Source: Gammaproteobacteria bacterium
GTDB lineage: Bacteria; Pseudomonadota; Gammaproteobacteria; HK1
Direction: 5' to 3'
Assembly: GCA_020444775.1 (NCBI GenBank)
Contig: JAGRHX010000672.1
Location: 1,099-7,052, forward strand
Length of the DNA stretch: 5,954 bases
In this document: piece by piece, positions 1-4,872 of the stretch
Numbering within the stretch: position 1 is the first letter of the stretch
How the letters are laid out: each line of letters starts with the position of its first letter
Notes under the pieces: model-generated
Database searches by the model: none
What the model was told of the DNA's origin: nothing
What the model saw: the letters and a program-made list of their open reading frames with translations, nothing else
Position numbers and translations under genes: made by a program

Positions 1-1077
1 GGCATGCCCAAGGGCGTGCTGTGGCGCCAGGCCGACTCCGTGATCGCGCAGCTGGCCGGTCGCGACCGTGACGGTCGGGTGCTGGACGGTCTGGCGCAGT
101 ACGCGCGGCGGGCCAGCGACTCGCCCGGACATCGGGTGATGCCGACCGCACCGTTCATGCACGGTGCCGGCGCCTTCGTGGCCTTCAATGCCTGGCATTC
201 GGGCAACACGGTGGTGGTGCAGAACGAGGTGCGACATCTGGACCCGGAAGACGTGCTGGCGACGCTGGAGCGCGAACGGGTCAGCTTCATGCTGATCATC
301 GGCGATGCCTTCGGCAGGCCGTTGCTGAAGGCCGCTGAGCGGGGCTGCCACGATCTGTCGAGCATGCGTACCGTTTACAACAGCGGCGCGGTGCTCAGTC
401 CGCAGGTCAAGCAGGGACTGCTGGGTCACATGCCCCGGGCCCGCGTGGTGGACGGTCTGGGTGCCTCGGAAACCGGCCCGCAAGCGTTGATCGTGACCGC
501 GCCCGGCGAAGCCGAGGCACCGGTGCGCTTCAGGCTCACCGACGAGGCCGTGGTGCTGGCCGACGACCGGCGCACCGTGCTCGAGCCGGGGCACCCGGGA
601 CTGGGCTGGCTGTGCAAGCGTGGCAGCGTGCCGCTGGGCTATCTGGGCGATCGTGAACGGACCGAGCGGACCTTCCCCTGGATCGATGGACAACGCTACG
701 TCGTTGGCGGTGACCGGGTTCGATTGTTACCCGGCGGCGAGGTCGAGTTCCACGGCCGCGAGTCCTTCACCATCAACTCCGGGGGCGAGAAGATCTTCGT
801 CGAGGAGGTCGAGCAGGCCCTCAAACAGCATCCCGGCGTGCTCGACGTTCTGGTCACCGGGCGGCCCAGCGAGCGCTGGGGCCAGGAGGTGGTGGCCATC
901 GTACAGCTCGAGCAGGACCAGCGGCCGAGCCGCGACGAGCTGCTGGCAGCGGCCGCGATGCATATCGCGCGATACAAGCTGCCCAAGGCCTTGCTGTTCG
1001 TCCCGCAGGTGCGACGTGGCGCCAACGGCAAGGCCGATTATCGCTGGGCGCGCGAGCAGGCCGCCGCGGCGCGCTGA
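1..1077 (+). CDS. AMP-forming acyl-CoA synthetase (FadD-like), 5'-truncated by window edge
   Basis: This enzyme activates a carboxylic acid with ATP to an acyl-adenylate and then forms the acyl-CoA thioester. Frame 1 is open from base 1, and the first residues GMPKGVLW are the second half of the adenylate-forming P-loop (A3) motif. The ATG at 4 is therefore internal, and roughly 170-190 N-terminal residues lie outside the window. In the 358 visible codons I see an A4-like PFMHG (His at codon 54), the A5 motif GLGASETG (152-159), the conserved Asp of GGDRV (238), the hinge/A8 region GRES...NSGGEKIF (252-266) and the A10 lysine in NGKADY (344). All core catalytic positions visible here are intact. 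The GMPKGVLWRQ form resembles FadD19/FadD17-type ligases for steroid side chains or branched acids, but the substrate cannot be read from this. It lies upstream of and co-directional with the other acyl-CoA genes, separated by a 238-bp gap. Class assignment is firm; substrate is unknown. Confidence 0.95.
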   Translation, partial: GMPKGVLWRQADSVIAQLAGRDRDGRVLDGLAQYARRASDSPGHRVMPTAPFMHGAGAFVAFNAWHSGNTVVVQNEVRHLDPEDVLATLERERVSFMLIIGDAFGRPLLKAAERGCHDLSSMRTVYNSGAVLSPQVKQGLLGHMPRARVVDGLGASETGPQALIVTAPGEAEAPVRFRLTDEAVVLADDRRTVLEPGHPGLGWLCKRGSVPLGYLGDRERTERTFPWIDGQRYVVGGDRVRLLPGGEVEFHGRESFTINSGGEKIFVEEVEQALKQHPGVLDVLVTGRPSERWGQEVVAIVQLEQDQRPSRDELLAAAAMHIARYKLPKALLFVPQVRRGANGKADYRWAREQAAAAR

Positions 1078-1134
1078 GGCCTTGCCCCATCGATGGCCTG
1101 CCGCGAGTCCGCTCGTGCGGCGGCCTGGGTGACT

Positions 1135-1162
1135 GTCCCGCAGAAGCCGGGACGCGGTCCCG
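1135..1162. repeat. Three-armed inverted repeat (two mutually exclusive hairpins)
   Basis: GTCCCG (1135-1140) is complementary to CGGGAC (1148-1153), which is in turn complementary to a second GTCCCG (1157-1162). The middle arm can pair left (7-nt loop) or right (3-nt loop), but not both. It lies 58 bases after the synthetase stop. No T-run follows either hairpin, so it is not a standard intrinsic terminator. Six-base arms are short for GC-rich DNA, and chance is a real possibility. Confidence 0.4.
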
Positions 1163-1176
1163 CCGTAGTGCATCGT

Positions 1177-1192
1177 GCGGTTCGCCAGCCGC
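1177..1192 (+). repeat. 16-bp exact repeat, copy 1 (second copy at 4603-4618)
   Basis: GCGGTTCGCCAGCCGC here is identical to bases 4603-4618 inside the CoA-transferase gene, in the same orientation, with no identity beyond the 16 bases. The word is an imperfect palindrome (GCGGyT...AGCCGC). One copy is in non-coding leader and the other in coding sequence. A 16-base exact match is uncommon by chance in 6 kb but not impossible in GC-rich DNA. Confidence 0.4.
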
Positions 1193-1259
1193 CCGGCGCT
1201 CACGTTCTGGCGCCCGGCGTCCGATAGTCCCTGAGTCGGGCCGGCTTCGCGGGAGTCGG
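1190..1259 (+). repeat. Two short direct-repeat pairs at about 20-bp spacing
   Basis: CGCCCGGCG occurs at 1190-1198 and 1211-1219 (21-bp period), and GAGTCGG at 1233-1239 and 1253-1259 (20-bp period). Spacing near two helical turns is typical of paired protein-binding half sites, but the words are short and GC-rich, so this may be coincidence. Confidence 0.25.
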
Positions 1260-1282
1260 TCGACCAAACGCGAGCGATTCGC

Positions 1283-1304
1283 CAGCGGGACGACAGCGGG
1301 ACGG
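1283..1304 (+). repeat. 11-bp tandem repeat upstream of the ribosome binding site
   Basis: CAGCGGGACGA (1283-1293) is followed directly by CAGCGGGACGG (1294-1304), 10 of 11 bases identical. The last bases of the second copy run into the GGAGG ribosome binding site (1303-1307) of the gene at 1316. It may be a small duplication or a repeated regulator contact site, and the sequence does not decide between them. Confidence 0.5.
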
Positions 1305-1307
1305 AGG
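1303..1307 (+). promoter_or_regulatory. Ribosome binding site for the 471-residue gene
   Basis: GGAGG stands 8 bases before the ATG at 1316. This is a strong, well-placed Shine-Dalgarno match and fixes the start of that gene. Confidence 0.8.
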
Positions 1308-1315
1308 CGCAGGTC

Positions 1316-2731
1316 ATGAATCCACAACAGCGTTTCACCACACCACGCGAGAAGGCGTTGGCGGTCAATCTGGACCCCAGACGCTACGGCACCTTCGCCG
1401 AAATCGGTGCCGGACAGGAGGTCGTGCGCTGGTTCTTTCAGGCCGGTGGTGCCGCCGGCACCATCGCCAAGAGCATCTCGGCCTACGACATGCAGGTCAG
1501 CGATGCGATCTACGGGGATTGCGAGCGCTATGTCTGTCGGGAGCGGCTGGAGGCGATGCTCGAATGCGAGCATCGGCTCAACCTGCAGCGTCTGTCCACG
1601 TCGCGCGGAGAACGCACGGCCTTCTTCGCCTTTGCCGACACCGTGGTGGCTCGCAGCTATCACGGCACCGGTGAGTGCCACGGCTGGATGGGCGTTCGCT
1701 TCCAGGCCACGCCCGGCGACGAGGACAGCCAGATCATCGTCCATATGCGCATGCTGGACCACGAGAATGCCGCGCAGCAGGAGGCTCTGGGCATCCTAGG
1801 GGTCAACCTGCTGTACGGGGCCTGCTTTCTCTCGCGTGAGCCCGACACGCTGCTCGAATCGCTGCTCGACGGCTTGAGCACCACGCGTATCGAGATCGAC
1901 ATGGTGGAGTTCTCGGGCATCGAGTTCCGCCGTGTGGACAACCGGATCATGACGCTCAAGCTGGTGCAGCTCGGCCTGACCGCCGCCGCCATGTTCGCGG
2001 CCGACGGCGGCGTGCTGCAGCCATCGGCGGTGTTGCGCAAGCGTCCGGTGCTGATCCAGCGTGGTCGCTTCCGGCCTGTGACTCACGTCAACCTGGATAT
2101 CCTCGAGGCCGCGCAGAGCGCCTTCGAACGGCAGTCCGGCGTGGCCGCCGGCGAGAGCCTGACCTTGATGGAGATGACCATGCAGCAGCTGCGCTCCGGC
2201 GAGCGCGATATCGACCTGCGAGATTTCATTGCTCGTGCCGAGGTGCTAGAGGCCACCGGTCACACGGTCATGATCTCGGATTATTTCGAGTACTACCGAC
2301 TGGCCGCTTATCTGTGGCGCTACACGCACCGACCGATCGGCGTGGCCATGGGTATCCCGGCGCTACGCGAGCTGCTCGATGAGCAGTTCTATGCCCATCT
2401 GGAAGGCGGCATCCTCGAATCGTTCGGGCGCCTGTTCAAGGGCGACCTGAAGCTTTTCGTCTATCCACTGCTCGAGCCCGGCAGCGGCGAGCTGGTCACC
2501 ATTGATACCCTGGAAGTGCCGAGCGCGCTGCATCATCTGTTCGCGCATCTGCGTGAGCGTGGCTGTCTGGTGCCTCTCGAGCAATACCGGGCCGAGCACA
2601 TGCACATCTTCTCCCCGGACGTGCTTGGACGAATCGGCAACGGCGATCGGAGCTGGGAGGGCATGGTGCCATCCGGCGTCGCGGCGGCCATCAAGTCACG
2701 CGCGCTGTTCGGCTACAGGCCCGGCGCCTGA
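1316..2731 (+). CDS. Conserved soluble protein of unknown function, 471 aa
   Basis: I recognise the sequence style but not a proven function. Proteins with the same N-terminal signature (YGTFAEIGAGQEVVRWFFQA at about residues 24-43, then GGAAGTIAKSISAYDMQVSDAIYG at 44-67) occur in diverse bacteria. From memory they are often given unreliable names such as TonB-dependent receptor or nicotinamide-nucleotide adenylyltransferase. Nothing here supports either name: there is no signal peptide, no beta-barrel or plug character, no hydrophobic membrane segment and no HxGH nucleotidyltransferase motif. Other blocks that look conserved are HGTGECHGWMGVRFQ (116-130), the charged DEDSQIIVHMRMLD stretch (135-148), and a tyrosine/phenylalanine-rich SDYFEYYRLAAYLW (321-334). 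The protein is predicted to be cytoplasmic. The ATG has a strong GGAGG 8 bases upstream. It sits between the acyl-CoA synthetase and the crotonase on the same strand, so a role tied to acyl-CoA metabolism is possible but is only inference from location. Confidence 0.9.
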   Translation: MNPQQRFTTPREKALAVNLDPRRYGTFAEIGAGQEVVRWFFQAGGAAGTIAKSISAYDMQVSDAIYGDCERYVCRERLEAMLECEHRLNLQRLSTSRGERTAFFAFADTVVARSYHGTGECHGWMGVRFQATPGDEDSQIIVHMRMLDHENAAQQEALGILGVNLLYGACFLSREPDTLLESLLDGLSTTRIEIDMVEFSGIEFRRVDNRIMTLKLVQLGLTAAAMFAADGGVLQPSAVLRKRPVLIQRGRFRPVTHVNLDILEAAQSAFERQSGVAAGESLTLMEMTMQQLRSGERDIDLRDFIARAEVLEATGHTVMISDYFEYYRLAAYLWRYTHRPIGVAMGIPALRELLDEQFYAHLEGGILESFGRLFKGDLKLFVYPLLEPGSGELVTIDTLEVPSALHHLFAHLRERGCLVPLEQYRAEHMHIFSPDVLGRIGNGDRSWEGMVPSGVAAAIKSRALFGYRPGA

Positions 2732-2806
2732 CCCGCGCGTCGCCGGTGAGGGGCGAGGCCGGTATGGGCAGCGGCTTGAATGCTTCGAGCGGCCGGTGCA
2801 CAGTCA

Positions 2807-2825
2807 CTGCAAGTGATACTTGCAG
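2807..2825. promoter_or_regulatory. Perfect 8+8-bp palindrome before the crotonase gene; candidate operator or RNA hairpin
   Basis: CTGCAAGT (2807-2814) and ACTTGCAG (2818-2825) are perfect inverse complements around the 3-base centre GAT. The element is less GC-rich than its surroundings. It ends one base before the GAGG ribosome binding site (2827-2830) of the GTG start at 2840. As DNA it has the size and symmetry of a dimeric repressor site (TetR- or GntR-like in layout). As RNA it would form an 8-bp stem next to the ribosome binding site. A smaller symmetric word, TCACT-GCA-AGTGA, overlaps it at 2804-2816. There is no T-run, so it is not an intrinsic terminator. The regulator is not in the window. 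Confidence 0.6.
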
Positions 2826-2826
2826 C

Positions 2827-2830
2827 GAGG
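2827..2830 (+). promoter_or_regulatory. Ribosome binding site deciding the GTG start of the crotonase
   Basis: GAGG lies 9 bases before GTG 2840. The in-frame ATG at 2780 has no such site and would place the palindrome inside the coding region. The in-frame ATG at 2861 has only a GGAG 12 bases away. The GTG is therefore the best start. Confidence 0.6.
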
Positions 2831-2839
2831 TGTGCGACG

Positions 2840-3643
2840 GTGAGCGGAGCGGGTTTGGTAATGGTCGAGCAACGGGGCGCCACGGCGTGGATCGTGCTCA
2901 ATCGAGCGGAGAAGAAGAACGCGCTGAGCGACGCGATGCTCGACGAGCTTCTCGGCGCCCTGCACGCGGCGGTCGACGACGCGCAGGTGCGTAGCATCGT
3001 GCTGAAGGGCGCCGGCGGCTGCTTCAGTGCCGGCCGTGACATCAAGGAATTCGGCGCTGAACGCAAGCTGCAGGACCAGTCTCTGGATGCCGGGCAGGCC
3101 GGCTTCCTGCAGGTGTTGTCACTGCTGAGCGACGCACCCAAGCCGACCATCGCCGCGGTGCACGGCATCGCCCTGGGCGGCGGTCAGGCGATCAGCCTGG
3201 CCTGTGACTTCGTGGTTGCAGAGCGTGGCGCGCGATTCGGCAACGTCGAAATGCTCTACGGATTCCCCGCGGCAATGAACATCGCGCTGCTGGCCCGCCA
3301 CCTGGGACGCCGCATGGGGCTCGAGATCGCGATGAGCGGGCAGACCTACGAGGCCGAGCGCTATCAGCAGATCGGCCTTGTCAATCGTCTTGCCGACCCG
3401 GGCGAGCTGGAGCAGGAGACCGAGAAATTCGCGGCCTTGTTCAACGAGCGGACCCCGTGGTCGGTGGCGCGCACCAAGAGCACCTTCCGCCTGGCCGAGG
3501 ACATGAGCCTGCAGGCCGGTCTGCACACCGGCAATCAGCTCAACCAGCTGCTGATGCTCGCCAGCCAGACCAACCCCGTTCACAGCGGCGGCGAGGCAGC
3601 AAAGGCGGCAGTCAAGCAGTCCGAGCCTGGAAGCGGCCGATGA
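2840..3643 (+). CDS. Enoyl-CoA hydratase/isomerase (crotonase) family protein, probably not a standard hydratase
   Basis: Crotonases act on acyl-CoA thioesters, stabilising an enolate in an oxyanion hole. From the GTG start the protein is 267 aa, the usual single-domain length. The sequence shows the N-terminal strand AWIVLNRAEKKNALS (16-30), the first oxyanion-hole segment CFSAGRDIKEF (61-71), the second HGIALGGGQAISLACD (108-123), and the FGNVEMLYGFP block (133-143). Aligned by eye to rat mitochondrial crotonase, the GGGCEL motif with catalytic Glu144 becomes GGGQAI, so Ala117 replaces that Glu. The QPE motif with Glu164 becomes NVE, which keeps Glu137. One retained Glu at this position is the pattern of delta3,delta2-enoyl-CoA isomerases, so isomerase or another crotonase reaction is more likely than water addition. 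The C-terminal region (about 200-267) is the usual helical trimerisation part. The gene overlaps the CoA-transferase by ATGA and is probably translated with it; the palindrome upstream may control both. Family is certain, reaction is not. Confidence 0.93.
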   Translation: MSGAGLVMVEQRGATAWIVLNRAEKKNALSDAMLDELLGALHAAVDDAQVRSIVLKGAGGCFSAGRDIKEFGAERKLQDQSLDAGQAGFLQVLSLLSDAPKPTIAAVHGIALGGGQAISLACDFVVAERGARFGNVEMLYGFPAAMNIALLARHLGRRMGLEIAMSGQTYEAERYQQIGLVNRLADPGELEQETEKFAALFNERTPWSVARTKSTFRLAEDMSLQAGLHTGNQLNQLLMLASQTNPVHSGGEAAKAAVKQSEPGSGR

Positions 3644-4845
3644 GCCGGGGTACGCAAGCCGGTGCGCTCGACGGCATTCGAGTGCTCGATCTGTCGGCAC
3701 TGATCGCCGGTCCGTCCTGCGCGCGCTATCTGGCCGACCACGGTGCTGACGTCATCAAGCTCGAGCGATACCCGGATGGCGACGTGTCAAGGCTCGCTTT
3801 CAGCACCGACGGCAGCGGTCGCGGACCGATGTTCCTGCAGCACAACGCGGGCAAGCGCAGCATCTGTGTCGACCTCAAACGTGGTGAGGGTCTGGATATC
3901 GTTCTCGATCTGGTGGAGCGCTGTGACGTCGTCATCGAGGCCTTCACACCGGGTGTGATGAAACGGCTCGGGCTGGGCTACGAGGCGCTACGGTCGCGCA
4001 ATCCCGCCATCATTCTCTGCTCGATCAGCGGCTTCGGGCAGAGTGGTCCGAACACTGACAGGCCCGGCTATGCGCACATCGCTCATGGCATGACCGGTTG
4101 GCTGGCGCTTCAGTTCCTGCATCGCGACCCACCGGAGACACCGCGTGGCCCTGGCATCGCAATCGGTGACACCACCGCTGGACTGACCGCGTTCGGTGCC
4201 ATCTGCGCGGCGCTGTTCAGACGCGAGCGTACCGGTCAGGGCGAGCACATAGACATCGCCTTGTTCGACGCCCTGTTCGGGTCGAACGATCTGAGTCTGC
4301 AGGCAGCCCTGCGTGAGCCGCAGCCCGAGATCTGGTATCACCCTGTGCATCGGACCCGCGATGGATATCTGACCGCCAACGTCGGCCCGGACCACCGTGG
4401 TTGGGCCAATCTGTGTCGAGCCATGAGTCAGGCGCAGCTGGCCGAGGATCCGCGGTTCTGTGACACCGGCCGCTTGCAGGCGAACATGGACGAGGCGGTC
4501 TCGATCGTGCGTGCCTGGCTGTCGACTCTCGACAGCGAGACCGCCGAACAGGTGTTGATGCGACATCACGTGGCCTGCGGCCGTGTCTATACCGTAGACC
4601 AGGCGGTTCGCCAGCCGCAGGTGCTCGAACGCGGTCTGGTGGTGGACGTGGAGGACCCGGTGCTCGGTCCAATCAAGGTGATCAACTCGGCGTTCTGTTA
4701 TGCCGAGGCCTCGTCGGGCGTGCGCGGGCCGGCGCCGCATCTCGGCCAGCACAATGCCGAGGTGCTGGCCGGTGTGCTCGGTTACGACGAGGCGCGGATC
4801 GATGCCTTGCGGATCTCGGGGGTGCTCAAGTCATCCGCGACATGA
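3640..4845 (+). CDS. Family III acyl-CoA transferase (CaiB/BaiF type)
   Basis: Class III CoA-transferases move CoA between carboxylic acids, for example from a product thioester to a new substrate acid, through an aspartyl-CoA intermediate. From ATG 3640 the protein is 401 aa, the normal family length. The reading frame stays open upstream to 3457, but that stretch is inside the crotonase gene; the ATG overlaps the crotonase TGA as ATGA, with GGAAG 6 bases before it. Visible family features are the N-terminal LDGIRVLDLSALIAGPSCARYLADHGADVIKLE (10-42), HNAGKRSICVDLK (68-80), GFGQSGP (131-137), RPGY (141-144), the PGIAIGDTTAG segment whose Asp177 matches the catalytic Asp169 of formyl-CoA transferase, and RRERTGQGEHIDIALFDALF (194-213). 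It lacks the DFxGGG pattern of alpha-methylacyl-CoA racemases, which supports transferase over racemase. It is cytoplasmic and expected to be an interlocked dimer. Its partner acids are unknown. It is tightly coupled to the crotonase and has a ligase nearby, as in the carnitine system. Confidence 0.94.
   Translation: MSRGTQAGALDGIRVLDLSALIAGPSCARYLADHGADVIKLERYPDGDVSRLAFSTDGSGRGPMFLQHNAGKRSICVDLKRGEGLDIVLDLVERCDVVIEAFTPGVMKRLGLGYEALRSRNPAIILCSISGFGQSGPNTDRPGYAHIAHGMTGWLALQFLHRDPPETPRGPGIAIGDTTAGLTAFGAICAALFRRERTGQGEHIDIALFDALFGSNDLSLQAALREPQPEIWYHPVHRTRDGYLTANVGPDHRGWANLCRAMSQAQLAEDPRFCDTGRLQANMDEAVSIVRAWLSTLDSETAEQVLMRHHVACGRVYTVDQAVRQPQVLERGLVVDVEDPVLGPIKVINSAFCYAEASSGVRGPAPHLGQHNAEVLAGVLGYDEARIDALRISGVLKSSAT
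4603..4618 (+). repeat. 16-bp exact repeat, copy 2 (inside the CoA-transferase)
   Basis: This copy is identical to bases 1177-1192. Here it encodes part of the AVRQPQ stretch of the CoA-transferase in ordinary codons, so it can be explained by coding constraint plus chance. Confidence 0.4.
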
Positions 4846-4857
4846 GCGGTCCGCTCA
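4843..4857. repeat. 7+7-bp palindrome over the CoA-transferase stop, between convergent genes
   Basis: TGAGCGG (4843-4849) and CCGCTCA (4851-4857) are perfect inverse complements around one base. The left arm begins with the CoA-transferase TGA. As RNA it would form a 6-bp GC-rich stem with a 3-base loop on either strand. It lies in the 27-bp space where two transcripts meet, so a role in ending or protecting both 3' ends is possible. There is no T-run on either side, so it is not a typical intrinsic terminator. Confidence 0.35.
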
Positions 4858-4872
4858 CGACGGGTTCCAGGT

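Larger units (their letters stand above)
1078..1315. other. Non-coding leader between the synthetase and the 471-residue gene
   Basis: I find no convincing gene in these 238 bases. Frames that stay open here, including long ones on the - strand, are shadows of flanking genes in GC-rich DNA. No clear -10/-35 promoter and no hairpin followed by a T-run is visible. The stretch does hold several short repeats listed separately: a three-armed inverted repeat (1135-1162), 9-bp and 7-bp direct repeats at about 20-bp spacing, and an 11-bp tandem repeat just before the ribosome binding site of the next gene. Its length suggests that the next gene may have its own promoter, but this is inferred from spacing only. 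Confidence 0.6.

Noticed and set aside
4..6. ATG at 4 as the start of the acyl-CoA synthetase
   Set aside because: It lies inside the ATP-binding P-loop motif (GMPKG), so the gene starts outside the window.
1077..1099. AGGCC...GGCCT inverted repeat after the synthetase stop as a terminator
   Set aside because: It has 5-bp arms, a 13-nt loop and no following T-run, and is expected by chance in GC-rich DNA.
727..1762. Long open frames on the - strand across the leader and neighbouring genes
   Set aside because: Their translations are low-complexity Arg/Ala/Pro-rich with no motifs and lie opposite recognised genes. They are a normal by-product of high GC.
2780..2839. ATG at 2780 as the crotonase start, giving 20 extra residues
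   Set aside because: There is no ribosome binding site before it, the added residues do not look like a crotonase N-terminus, and it would place the perfect palindrome in coding sequence. GTG 2840 has GAGG at good spacing.
3457..3639. N-terminal extension of the CoA-transferase frame
   Set aside because: It overlaps the end of the crotonase gene in another frame. Family homology begins just after ATG 3640, which forms an ATGA overlap.
3988..4752. 254-codon open frame on the - strand opposite the CoA-transferase
   Set aside because: It is antisense to a gene with clear family motifs, has no recognisable domain, and is explained by codon bias.
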